The notes below the pieces were generated by a model, which ran no database searches, was not told where the DNA came from, and saw only the letters and a list, made by a program, of their open reading frames with translations. A stretch of DNA of 64,000 nucleotides from CAVWDU01 sp963753815 (lineage in GTDB: Bacteria > Pseudomonadota > Gammaproteobacteria > Pseudomonadales > Halieaceae), in assembly GCA_963753815.1 (NCBI GenBank), contig CAVWDU010000007.1, forward strand, positions 310,001-374,000, written 5' to 3'. The position numbers and the translations under genes are program-made. Below, piece by piece: positions 9,295-18,159 of the stretch. Within the stretch, counting starts at the first letter, position 1; each line of letters begins with the position of its first letter.

Positions 9295-12200
9295 CCGACC
9301 GGCGGGCGGCATCATTGCGTGGATGGCGGGCAACCCCGTCGCCGCCAACCTGCTCATGCTGGTCATCATGGTCGGCGGGCTCGCGTCCATTGGCGGCCTG
9401 AGCAAGGAAGTGTTCCCGACCTTTCCCTCTGAAGTCATCACCATTACCGTACCCTACCCCGGGAGCGCCCCGGAGGAAGTGGAGAAAGGCATCATCCTCA
9501 AGGTCGAGGAAGCCGTGGACGGCCTGCCCGGGATCAAGGAGGTGCGCTCCGAGGCGCGTGAAAGCGTCGGCATCGTGACGGTCGTGCTGGAGCCCGGCAC
9601 GCCGATGACCAAGGCGCTGGCGCAGGTGAAATCCCGGGTAGACGGCATTGCCGCTTTCCCGCTCGATGCGGAAGAGCCCATCGTCGACGAGGTACTGAGC
9701 AAGACCCGGGCCATGCGACTGTCTATCTATGGCCCGCTGCCGGAAGCCGAGCTCAAGGCGCTGGCCACGGAAGTGCGTGACGAGATACTGATGTCACCCG
9801 AAATCACCCAGGTCACCATAGAGGGCGAGCGCGATTACGAGGTGTCGATCGAGGTTTCCGATGACGCACTGCGGCGCTACGGGCTGAGTTTCGACGACGT
9901 CGTCGCCGCGGTGCGGGCGCGCTCCCAGGACCTGCCGGGAGGCAAGCTGCGCACGGACGCGGGCTCGATCACCCTGCGCTCGGTATCACAGGCCTACGCC
10001 GGCCCCGACTTCGACCGCATCACCCTGATCACGCGCAACGATGGCACCCGGGTGACACTGGGTGATGTGGCCAATGTCGCCGATGGCTTCGAGGAACAGC
10101 CGGTCCTCAGTCGGCTGAACGGCAAGCCGGCGCGCACGCTGGTGATTTACAGCGTACAGGACCAGGATGTACTGGCGATCACCGACTGGCTGCGGGACTA
10201 CATCGTCAACAAGCAGTCAGAGCTGCCACCGGAGGTGACGATTACCGGCTGGGCAGACCGCAGTGTCACCCTGAACGGCCGGATCAACCTGATGCTCAAG
10301 AGTGCATTCCAGGGCGCTGTCCTGGTGCTCATTACGCTGGCATTGTTCCTCAACCTCTCACTCGCGTTCTGGGTCATCCTCGGCGTGCCGTTTTCATTTC
10401 TCGGCGCCCTGCTGGTGATCAACCTGTTCGGCTTGCCGGTATCGATCAATGTCATCTCGGTGTTCGGCTTCATCCTGGTGCTGGGCATGCTGGTCGATGA
10501 CGGCATCGTCACGGCAGAGAGCGCCTACAGCCAGCTGGAGCGGGAACAGCGCGGTTTGACCAGCATCATCGGCGGTGTCAGGCGGGTCGCGGTGCCCACC
10601 ATATTCGGCGCTGTTACAACCATGGTCGCTTTCCTGCCGGCGTTGTTCCTGGATGAAGGCGTGGGCAGAATACTGTCGGTACTGGTCCCGGTAGTGGTGC
10701 TCAGCCTGATTTTCTCGCTGATCGAGACCAAGCTCATCCTGCCCGCCCACCTCCGCCATATCCAGGTCAGCCAGGGCCGCAACGGCAGCGGCCTCAAGGA
10801 CAGGATCGAACGCATGCAGCAGCGATGCGCCGCGGCGCTGCAGCGCTTCGCCGACCTGCGCTACCGAACACTGCTGGCGCTCGCGGTCGAGTATCGCTAC
10901 ATCACCCTGGCGATCTTCCTGGGCGGGTTGATCGTTTCACTGGCGCTGGTCCCCTCCGGACTGGTGCGCTTTGTCTTCTTCCCGAATGTGCCCTCCGACC
11001 AGATCAACATCGATCTGAAGATGCCTCAGGGCACACCCTGGCAGCTGACCCATGACTACACCCTGCGTATCGAGGCCGCCGCCCGCGAGATGGACGATCG
11101 TTACCGGCGGCAGAGCGGCGGCGATACGGGTGTTATCCGCGAGATGATGTCGCTGTCGAAGACCGACACCGAATCCCAGGTCAGCATCGAGCTGCTGGCG
11201 AGCACCGAGCGCGACATCACCTCGGTGGAGCTCACTGTCTGGCTCCGCGAGGCGCTGGGCCCACTCAGCGGGGTACAGTCCCTGGCATTCGATGCCAACG
11301 CCGGGCCGCCGGGCCTGGCGATCGACGTCGAGCTGTCCGGCCAGGACCTGGACGCCCTGCGCGGCGCCGCTGGCGAACTGAAGTCCGCCCTGGTCAGTTA
11401 CGACGGCGTCTATGACATCAGGGACAGCTTCGATGCCGGGGGGCCGGAACTCGACATCCGCCTCACGCCCGAGGGCGACGCGCTGGGTCTCGGCCAGGTG
11501 GAACTCGCCCGGCAGGTCCGGCAGGCTTTCTTCGGCGCTGAGGTGCAGCGCTTTCAGCGCGATCGCGAGGAGGTGCGGGTCTATGTCCGGCTGCCGTCGG
11601 CGACCCGGGCCAGCCTGGACTCGCTGCGCTCCCTGTGGATCGATGTGCCCGGTCATGGCAAGGTGCCCTTCGACGTGGTGGGCGAGGCGGTGGCAAGCAC
11701 CGGCGTCAGCGTGATCAATCGCTTCAACCGACAACGGGTGGTGAATGTGCTCGCCGATGTCGACAAGACGCGGGTAGAACCCGGCGTCGTCAACCGCGAA
11801 ATCATCGAAAGCCTGCTGCCCGGCATCACCGCACGCTACCCCGGCGTGTCGTTCCGCCTGGCGGGCCAGGCGGAGCAGCAGGCAAAAACGACCGATGCGC
11901 TGAGCCTTGGCATGCTGGCGGTGATGCTGATGATCTACGCGGCGCTGGCCGTTCCACTGCGCAGCTACGGACAGCCCCTCATCATCATGGCGGTCATCCC
12001 CTTCGGTATCGTCGGCGCCATCCTGGGCCACCTGATCCTGGGTAAAAGCATCAATATCCTTTCCGTGATCGGTATCATCGGCCTCGTGGGTATCGTGGTC
12101 AATGACAGCCTGGTGCTGGTCGACAATATCAATGCGCGACTGCGGGAGACGCGCATGCACTGGACCCAGTCGGTGATCGAGGGCGGGGTCATGCGGTTCC

Positions 12201-12481
12201 GCCCGGTGGTACTGACCTCGGCAACGACCTTCATGGGCCTGCTGCCGATCCAGCTGGAGCAGTCGATCCAGGCAGAATTCGTCAAGCCGATGGCGATCTC
12301 CATCGCCTTCGGTGTCCTTTTCGCTACCGGCGTCACCCTGTTCCTGGTGCCTTCCCTGTACTTTGTCGGGCGCGATATCCGCGGCCTGCTATTCCGCCAG
12401 GAGTCACCCCCTGAACCCGCCACAACCGCCACACCGATAGACGTAAGCCCGGCGTCCGACGACACCGCCGACGCGGCCTGA
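9287..12481 (+). CDS. RND multidrug efflux pump inner-membrane subunit (AcrB family)
   Basis: 1064 residues, the usual RND length. TM1 is at about residues 10-30. Two large periplasmic loops are separated by TM clusters at about 330-500 and 865-1030. The proton-relay Asp pair lies in GMLVDDGIVTAES (TM4), and GIVVNDSLVLVDNI in the second half is the repeat counterpart. It expels hydrophobic compounds using proton influx together with the overlapping adaptor gene. The sequence resembles the branch often found in environmental gammaproteobacteria rather than classical AcrB, so the substrate is unknown. Expression should follow the adaptor's promoter. Confidence 0.92.
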   Translation: MDNRPAGGIIAWMAGNPVAANLLMLVIMVGGLASIGGLSKEVFPTFPSEVITITVPYPGSAPEEVEKGIILKVEEAVDGLPGIKEVRSEARESVGIVTVVLEPGTPMTKALAQVKSRVDGIAAFPLDAEEPIVDEVLSKTRAMRLSIYGPLPEAELKALATEVRDEILMSPEITQVTIEGERDYEVSIEVSDDALRRYGLSFDDVVAAVRARSQDLPGGKLRTDAGSITLRSVSQAYAGPDFDRITLITRNDGTRVTLGDVANVADGFEEQPVLSRLNGKPARTLVIYSVQDQDVLAITDWLRDYIVNKQSELPPEVTITGWADRSVTLNGRINLMLKSAFQGAVLVLITLALFLNLSLAFWVILGVPFSFLGALLVINLFGLPVSINVISVFGFILVLGMLVDDGIVTAESAYSQLEREQRGLTSIIGGVRRVAVPTIFGAVTTMVAFLPALFLDEGVGRILSVLVPVVVLSLIFSLIETKLILPAHLRHIQVSQGRNGSGLKDRIERMQQRCAAALQRFADLRYRTLLALAVEYRYITLAIFLGGLIVSLALVPSGLVRFVFFPNVPSDQINIDLKMPQGTPWQLTHDYTLRIEAAAREMDDRYRRQSGGDTGVIREMMSLSKTDTESQVSIELLASTERDITSVELTVWLREALGPLSGVQSLAFDANAGPPGLAIDVELSGQDLDALRGAAGELKSALVSYDGVYDIRDSFDAGGPELDIRLTPEGDALGLGQVELARQVRQAFFGAEVQRFQRDREEVRVYVRLPSATRASLDSLRSLWIDVPGHGKVPFDVVGEAVASTGVSVINRFNRQRVVNVLADVDKTRVEPGVVNREIIESLLPGITARYPGVSFRLAGQAEQQAKTTDALSLGMLAVMLMIYAALAVPLRSYGQPLIIMAVIPFGIVGAILGHLILGKSINILSVIGIIGLVGIVVNDSLVLVDNINARLRETRMHWTQSVIEGGVMRFRPVVLTSATTFMGLLPIQLEQSIQAEFVKPMAISIAFGVLFATGVTLFLVPSLYFVGRDIRGLLFRQESPPEPATTATPIDVSPASDDTADAA

Positions 12482-12673
12482 GGGAGCGATGTCGAAGGCC
12501 CACCCGCGAGCCGGTCGAAGTCCGCGTCGAAAAGCCATTGATCGTTGCAGCGGTGCCCGTTTGCAAGGCACCCCAGCGGGAACACGCCGACAGGCGCCGA
12601 CACCGGTTCCTGCGGTGTTCGATTGACGGTACAGTAGCGGGTAACGCTGGCAGCAGCAGAATGTCGTGAAACC

Positions 12674-13819
12674 GTGAAACGCATTGCCGAAAAGCTCTAC
12701 CGTTATGTCGTCAACCCGCCGGTCGACGAGGAGCTGCTCAATACACTCGAAGAAGCCGAAGTGCCATTGCCGACGCTCTGGCTGCTGGGCAAGACCGGTG
12801 CCGGCAAATCGACGATCGTGCAAAAACTCACCGGGGAACCCGGCGCGGTTATAGGCAACGGGTTCCAGCCCTGCACCCGCCAATCCGATTATTTCGACTA
12901 CCCCGCGGACAAACCGATCCTGCGTTTTCTAGACACGCGAGGCCTGGGGGAAGCCGGCTATGACCCGGCGCCTGATCTCGATGCCCTGGGAGCGTGCAGC
13001 CACGCGGTCATGGCGGTCGCACGCGCTCGCGACCCGGAGCAGAGTGCCCTCGCCGACGGGCTAGGCGAGATACGCCGCTCATCCCGTGATATCGCGACGC
13101 GGGAGATGATCGTGGTTCACACCGGCATCGACGAAATCGCCGATGACAGGGACAGGGCCCGCGCGATCAGTGGCAACCAGCGCGCGATGGAAGCCGCCTG
13201 GGGCGACGAACTGACCGGCTGTGAGGTTGATTTCGGCCCCGCTGAGGATGGCGAGGGGCTGAATGACACCGGCCTGGACGAGCTGGAGGCGCTGCTCAGC
13301 GAGCGTATGCCCGAACTCCAGCTCTGGCTCACGCGTCGCGGTGAGCGGGACGCCGAGCGCAGGAGCTTCGATCGCCTGCGCAACGAGGTGCTCTGGTACG
13401 CCCGCACTGCTGCGGCCGCCGACAGTCTGCCCCTGGTCGGCATGGTCACTGTACCCGCGGTACAGGGCAAGATGCTGCACAGCCTCGCCAGTCGTTACGG
13501 GGTCGACTGGGACAGGCGCACGTTTGCCGAATTCACCGCGATACTGGGCGGCGGCATGGCTCTGCGCTACGGCGGCAGCCTGCTGGGCCGCCAGCTCGGC
13601 AAGCTCGTTCCCGGTTACGGGCAACTGCTGGGAACGGCGACCGCTGTTGCCGCGAGCTACGGGACCACCTACGCCCTGGGTCGTGCCGCCTGCAGCTACC
13701 TGTATTCCAGGCAGCACGGTATCGGTGATTACGCCGGCGCCACCCGCGCGAGGTATCGGGAGGCCCTGACCGAGGGCGCGGCCGCAGGCAGGCGGCGATT
13801 CATGAAAAGCCTGAAATGA
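12674..13819 (+). CDS. GTPase with DUF697-like C-terminal domain
   Basis: 381 residues. The N-terminal G domain has a P-loop GKTGAGKS at 39-46, a switch region with FLDTRGLGE (D87-T-R-G90 as G3) and a degenerate G4 (VHTGIDEI). The C-terminal half (about 245-350) is hydrophobic and glycine-rich (LVGMVTVPAVQGKML, GGGMALRYGGSLLGRQLGKL), matching the DUF697 domain that also occurs in YcjF. It probably binds GTP at the inner membrane. It overlaps the following GTPase by 4 bp (ATGA). Function is unknown beyond the fold. Confidence 0.85.
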   Translation: MKRIAEKLYRYVVNPPVDEELLNTLEEAEVPLPTLWLLGKTGAGKSTIVQKLTGEPGAVIGNGFQPCTRQSDYFDYPADKPILRFLDTRGLGEAGYDPAPDLDALGACSHAVMAVARARDPEQSALADGLGEIRRSSRDIATREMIVVHTGIDEIADDRDRARAISGNQRAMEAAWGDELTGCEVDFGPAEDGEGLNDTGLDELEALLSERMPELQLWLTRRGERDAERRSFDRLRNEVLWYARTAAAADSLPLVGMVTVPAVQGKMLHSLASRYGVDWDRRTFAEFTAILGGGMALRYGGSLLGRQLGKLVPGYGQLLGTATAVAASYGTTYALGRAACSYLYSRQHGIGDYAGATRARYREALTEGAAAGRRRFMKSLK

Positions 13820-15372
13820 TCCGCTGGCTGCGACACCTGTTACAGGAACGAACCCTGGAGTTCTACCTGTTGCTGGCCCTGCTGTGGCTGCTGCCGGCGC
13901 TGGCGCTGGGCGGCTTCGGCATCGCCTACCTCTGGCAGCTGGGGTGGCTGCGTTGGTTCGGCCTCGCCGTTGTCGCCCTCGCCCTGCTGACATTGGCCGC
14001 GCGCTGGCTGCGTCCACAACGCAAACCGGCGGCGGCCCCTACCGAGGCGCAGATCGAGGCCAACGCGGCGTGGTCCGAGCGTGACCTCGCCATCTGGGAC
14101 AGTGCGCAGCGACAGATCGTGACAGGCGGACTCCTGGACAGCCCGTGGGAGGCCGTACCGGACGCCATGCTGGAGCAGGTCAAGTTCGTGGCCCGGGCGT
14201 ACCATCAGCAGGACCGTGACGCGGAGTATGCATTCACGGTCCCGGAACTGCTGCTCATGCTGGAGACGTGGAGCCGGGATTATCGCGACTACGTGCTGGC
14301 GCACCTGCCACTGGCGCAGCAGCTGCGGGTTTCGAACCTGCTGCGCCTGCACCGGGGCACCACGATCGCCAGCGGTCTTTACCGTCGCGGGGCGCCGCTG
14401 CTCACCCTCGCCCGCGCCCTCATCGACCCCACCAGCGCCGTGACCTCGGAGATTCGCGCACGCCTGTACAGCGAGTTGGGCGATGGCCTGGGCGGTCACC
14501 TGCAGATGAACCTGAAACGAGCGCTGTTCGAGCAGGTCACACGGGTGGCCATCGACCTTTACAGCGGCCGGCTCAAGCTGACTGACGCGGAACTCGCCGC
14601 CCACCGTGAACAGCTCGCCGCACCCGAGGAGATCATCGTCAGGCCGCTGGCTGTTCTGCTGGTGGGCCAGGTCAACGCGGGCAAATCGTCACTGGTCAAC
14701 GCCCTCGCCGAACGTTACGTGACCGAGGTGGATCCGCTGCCCGCCACCGACGGCTGCCGGCGTATCCGTCTGCGCCTGGGCGACGAACTCGATATCCTGT
14801 TGGTCGACACGCCTGGCCTGGATGGTACCAGTGCCACCGTGGAGGTGCTGCTCGAAGAGGCCGTGAACGCCGACCTGTTGCTATGGCTGTGCCAGGCCAA
14901 CCAACCCGCGAAGGCCGTGGACAAACAGATGCTCGACCTCATACGCGAGCACTTCGCCGGGGCCATCGATCGCAGGCCGCCACCGCTGCTGCTGGTCACC
15001 ACCCATAACGACGAGCTGCCACCGGTGCGGGATTGGTCACCCCCTTACACCCTCGAACCGGCCGTCGAGCCCAAGGCACGCCACATGCTGGAAGCCCTCG
15101 AGTACAACCGCGAGGTGCTCAAGCTCGAGGACGGTGCGGCGGTGGTGATCGCACTCCCGCCCGGCGACTCCCCCTTCAATCTCGATCTCCTGCAACGCAT
15201 GCTGGTAACATTGAGCGAGGATGCGCGCGCGGTGCAGCTCAACCGCGAACGACTGGACGCGGCCGCCGGCGGTTCGCTGGTCGCCGCCGGCCTGAAATCA
15301 ATCCCCGGCCTGCTCAAGCTGGGCTCGAAACTGGCGCTGGGCAAGGCCTCTGGCACCCGCGGCGGTACATAG
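13816..15372 (+). CDS. Membrane-anchored GTPase (Era/YcjX-like G domain)
   Basis: 518 residues. Two transmembrane helices (about 16-60) come first, then a helical region. A G domain follows with VGQVNAGKSSLVNAL (G1, about residue 283), an effector-loop Thr region, DTPGLDG (G3, about 333) and a degenerate G4 (TTHNDE instead of NKxD). The order of hydrophobic anchor then G domain resembles predicted dynamin-like or YcjX-type membrane GTPases. It begins inside the stop of the upstream DUF697 GTPase (ATGA), so both are made together. The pair is followed by a DUF533 protein. Role inferred only as membrane remodelling or stress. Confidence 0.8.
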   Translation: MIRWLRHLLQERTLEFYLLLALLWLLPALALGGFGIAYLWQLGWLRWFGLAVVALALLTLAARWLRPQRKPAAAPTEAQIEANAAWSERDLAIWDSAQRQIVTGGLLDSPWEAVPDAMLEQVKFVARAYHQQDRDAEYAFTVPELLLMLETWSRDYRDYVLAHLPLAQQLRVSNLLRLHRGTTIASGLYRRGAPLLTLARALIDPTSAVTSEIRARLYSELGDGLGGHLQMNLKRALFEQVTRVAIDLYSGRLKLTDAELAAHREQLAAPEEIIVRPLAVLLVGQVNAGKSSLVNALAERYVTEVDPLPATDGCRRIRLRLGDELDILLVDTPGLDGTSATVEVLLEEAVNADLLLWLCQANQPAKAVDKQMLDLIREHFAGAIDRRPPPLLLVTTHNDELPPVRDWSPPYTLEPAVEPKARHMLEALEYNREVLKLEDGAAVVIALPPGDSPFNLDLLQRMLVTLSEDARAVQLNRERLDAAAGGSLVAAGLKSIPGLLKLGSKLALGKASGTRGGT

Positions 15373-15481
15373 ACAAACCGCGGCCCGCTTACCATAATGC
15401 AAAAGGTGCCGGTGTACGCTGCCGCATGCGACAGGAAAGTACCCCGGCGTCAGACGCAACGTATCGAGAGAGGCACACACT

Positions 15482-16159
15482 ATGCTTGACCCGAGAGCGA
15501 TCCTGGACCAGTTTCTCGGTACCACAGTCCCGGGCACCGACGGCACGGTAAAGGAAGGGGCTGACCGATTGACCGACCTGGTCAAGGCAAACCCGCTGGC
15601 CAGCGGCGTAATCGCCGCGGCCCTGCTGGGCACAGAATCAGGTCGCGGCATTTCCAGCTCGGCAATCAAGGCCGGCGGCCTGGCGGCAATCGCCGGCCTC
15701 GGTTATACAGCCTACCAGGCGTGGCAATCCGGCGCTGCCGACGACGGGCTGCAGTCACCACCGCCGGGTAGCGGTTTCGCACTGGAAGATCCGGGTAATC
15801 GCGACGAGTTCGCGCTCTCCCTGGTGCGGGCGATGATCGCAGCAGCAAGGGCGGATGGCCATATCGACGACGAGGAAAAACGGCTGATCGGGGAGAGGCT
15901 CGGCAAGGCCGGCCTCGACGACGAAACCGAGGCGTTTATCGCCGCTGAGCTGGCACAGCCGGTGGATCTGGACAGCATCGTCGGCTCGGCCACCTCGGAC
16001 AGTCAGCGGGTGGAGCTTTACACCGCGTCCCGGCTGACCATCGAGCCGGGAACACGGGCGGAGCGCGGTTACCTGGATATGCTGGCCGGTCGCCTCGGCC
16101 TGCCCGACGCCCTGGTAGACCAGATCGACGCCACGGTCGCCGCAGCCGGGAACCGCTGA
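15482..16159 (+). CDS. DUF533 (YebE-like) TerB-fold protein
   Basis: 225 residues. A glycine/alanine-rich hydrophobic stretch (about 30-75, SGVIAAALLG then AGGLAAIAGLGYTAYQAW) is followed by a TerB-like helical domain (about 105-220). The acidic loop RADGHIDDEEKRLIGE is the TerB/DjlA-type metal-binding-like motif. This is the DUF533 family, including E. coli YebE, associated with the Cpx envelope stress response. The 109-bp gap from the GTPase upstream suggests a separate or weakly linked promoter. Confidence 0.85.
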   Translation: MLDPRAILDQFLGTTVPGTDGTVKEGADRLTDLVKANPLASGVIAAALLGTESGRGISSSAIKAGGLAAIAGLGYTAYQAWQSGAADDGLQSPPPGSGFALEDPGNRDEFALSLVRAMIAAARADGHIDDEEKRLIGERLGKAGLDDETEAFIAAELAQPVDLDSIVGSATSDSQRVELYTASRLTIEPGTRAERGYLDMLAGRLGLPDALVDQIDATVAAAGNR

Positions 16160-16196
16160 CACAGACTACCAATAGACCAACTGACGGGACACGCTT

Positions 16197-16365
16197 ATGG
16201 CCCCAGGCTTGCAGTGGTTCATCAGCATCATTCTCACCATCACGGCTCTCGGGATGCAACCGGCGACACGCGCCCGAAACCTCCCGCGAGGAGCTGATCG
16301 AATTGACGCACGAGGAAGGGTCGGGTCTCAAAGACGAGAAAAAGCGGGACTGGTCGGTTGACTGA
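16197..16365 (+). pseudogene. Small lipoprotein gene with a frameshift in a CT repeat
   Basis: From the ATG at 16197 the first 18 codons encode a signal-like hydrophobic N-terminus (WFISIILTITAL), after which that frame ends at 16361 with low-complexity sequence. The neighbouring frame picks up at 16251 with a lipobox LSGC and a polar C-terminus (PETSREELIEL, then KDEKKRDWSVD) ending at 16365. Restoring two bases in the CTCTC run at 16246-16250 joins the halves as ...ITALSGC..., a perfect lipobox. So this is a broken or mis-sequenced gene for a lipoprotein of about 55 residues. It overlaps the next gene's start by 8 bp. I do not recognise a family. Confidence 0.55.
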
Positions 16366-17230
16366 AGAGACACCCGCCGGGCCCGGGGCGGCGCAGAACA
16401 CCGGCGCAGCTGAGCACCGTGCTTACATTCCCGCCATGGAGGATGTCGAGTTCCTTCACGGCGAGTCGGCACGCGCGGTGCGCCTGCAACTGGACTACCT
16501 CAAGCCCGAGGAGCAGCTGGCGGCGCACGGGGTGCGCAACTCCGTGGTGGTGTTCGGCAGCACCCGCCTGGTCGAGCCCGCCGTTGCCCGGGACAGGGTT
16601 GAGCGCGCCGAGTCCGCACTGCAAGAACGCCCCGATGATTCGGCGATGCAGCGGGAAGCGGCTGTGGCCAGGCGCCTCGCCGCTAACAGCCGCTATTACG
16701 AGGTCGCCCGGCAGTTCTCCGCCCTGGTGGCCGCGCACGGCGGGGGCGCCGACGGCTCAAACCTGGCCATCGTGACAGGAGGCGGACCGGGCATCATGGA
16801 AGCGGCCAACCGGGGGGCATACGAGTCAGGCGCCCCCAGTATCGGACTCAATATCACCCTGCCCATGGAACAGTCCCCCAACCCCTACCTGACCCCGGGG
16901 CTCTGCTTTCAGTTCCACTACTTTGCGATCCGCAAACTGCACTTCCTGCTGCGCGCCCGCGCGCTTATCGCCTTCCCGGGTGGCTACGGCACCCTGGACG
17001 AACTGTTCGAAACCCTGACCCTGATACAGACCGGGAAACACAAGCCCATACCGATCGTGCTGGTCGGCCGCGAATTCTGGGACCGGGCCGTCGATTTCGA
17101 CTTCCTGGTGGACGAGGGGGTCATCGCCCGGGCTGACAGGGCGCTGCTGCAGTATGCCGAAAGCGCGGACGATATCTGGCGGCTGCTGTCCGGGTGGTAT
17201 GAGCGGGCGGGGACGTCGATTCTCCCGTGA
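16358..17230 (+). CDS. LOG family Rossmann-fold protein (cytokinin-activating/YgdH-type)
   Basis: 290 residues. Motifs are GGGPGIMEAANRGA (about 147-160) and PGGYGTLDE (about 207-215), the nucleotide-binding signature of LOG-type phosphoribohydrolases. The N-terminal extension (about 1-100, ending VVFGSTRLVE) resembles the longer PpnN-like branch. These enzymes cleave nucleoside 5'-monophosphates at the N-glycosidic bond. The start is a TTG overlapping the upstream small-lipoprotein frame; an ATG at 16436 is an alternative that would shorten the N-terminus by 26 residues. The stop overlaps the GTG start of the alpha/beta hydrolase gene. Confidence 0.88.
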   Translation: MTEETPAGPGAAQNTGAAEHRAYIPAMEDVEFLHGESARAVRLQLDYLKPEEQLAAHGVRNSVVVFGSTRLVEPAVARDRVERAESALQERPDDSAMQREAAVARRLAANSRYYEVARQFSALVAAHGGGADGSNLAIVTGGGPGIMEAANRGAYESGAPSIGLNITLPMEQSPNPYLTPGLCFQFHYFAIRKLHFLLRARALIAFPGGYGTLDELFETLTLIQTGKHKPIPIVLVGREFWDRAVDFDFLVDEGVIARADRALLQYAESADDIWRLLSGWYERAGTSILP

Positions 17231-18159
17231 GACTGCGCTTTCGGCTATTGCACGACCGTTCGCGGGCGCAGTCGTTACCCGTCAGCGCGCCGCGGGTACC
17301 CGCACGCAAATACCCCGGATATGGCCTGCTGTACTGGGTACTCGTATCGCTTGTGCTTGCCGCGCAGCCGCGGGCCGGGGAAACCAGTCGCTTTCCCGCC
17401 ACAGCGGCCAACCCCGACTTCGACGCAGTACTCGCCCTGCCCGCGGGACAGCCGGACGCCCGCTTTTTTTACGGCCAGGAGGCCAGCCAGTTCGCGGAGC
17501 TGTGGCGGCCGTTGGGCCGCACCAAACCGGCGCCGGTTGTGGTCTTCATCCATGGCGGATGCTGGCTTAGTGACTATACGATCGAACACAGTCATCCAGC
17601 CGCCACGGCGCTGCGCGACGAGGGCTTCGCCGTGTGGAACGTCGAGTACCGGCGCAGCGGTGAGCCCGGCGGCGGTTTTCCCGGCAGTCTCGACGACGTC
17701 AGGCAGGCTATCGCTTTACTGGGGGACTCACCGCCGGCCGGAATCGACACCGGGCGGGTGGTGATTGCCGGTCATTCCGCGGGTGGTCACCTCGCCCTCC
17801 TCGCGGCGACCGGCAGCCCGGTGATCGGGCTCGCGCCGATCGTCGACATCGACGACTATGCCCGCGGTACCGGCAGTTGCAATACCGCCGCAGTGCGGTT
17901 CATGGGCGGTACGCCGGAGGCGCTTCCCGACGCCTACCGGCAGGCGACGCCGACGATAGGTAGCGACGACACCATCCTCATGGGCAGCCTGGATTCTATT
18001 GTCCCAGCGGACCCGGAGTACCTGCCCGTGGGCATGGCCCGCTGGCCGGGCGCCGGCCACTTCGACTGGATTCACCCCGGGACGGCCGCCTGGAAGCTCT
18101 GGCTGGAGACGCTGAAGACCATTGAGTTCCGGCCGCTCAGAACTCCGGGCCCACGGTGA
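17227..18159 (+). CDS. Secreted or membrane-anchored alpha/beta hydrolase
   Basis: 310 residues with a GTG start overlapping the upstream stop (GTGA). The N-terminus is Arg-rich and then hydrophobic (LLYWVLVSLVLAAQPRAG, about 35-55), as for export. The oxyanion motif HGGCW is at about residue 101. The nucleophile is in GHSAGGH (about 180), the acid is likely in GSLDSIVPAD and the His is in GAGHFDWIH. The HGG plus GxSxGG pattern fits BD-FAE/kynurenine-formamidase-like or hormone-sensitive-lipase-related esterases. The last 23 bp overlap the convergent tamA gene. Confidence 0.82.
   Translation: MRLRFRLLHDRSRAQSLPVSAPRVPARKYPGYGLLYWVLVSLVLAAQPRAGETSRFPATAANPDFDAVLALPAGQPDARFFYGQEASQFAELWRPLGRTKPAPVVVFIHGGCWLSDYTIEHSHPAATALRDEGFAVWNVEYRRSGEPGGGFPGSLDDVRQAIALLGDSPPAGIDTGRVVIAGHSAGGHLALLAATGSPVIGLAPIVDIDDYARGTGSCNTAAVRFMGGTPEALPDAYRQATPTIGSDDTILMGSLDSIVPADPEYLPVGMARWPGAGHFDWIHPGTAAWKLWLETLKTIEFRPLRTPGPR

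Noticed and set aside
10937..12160. 407-codon reverse-strand open frame opposite the RND pump
   Set aside because: High GC opens long antisense frames; the forward frame has full RND motifs, and the reverse peptide is His/Asp/Gln-rich with no family pattern.
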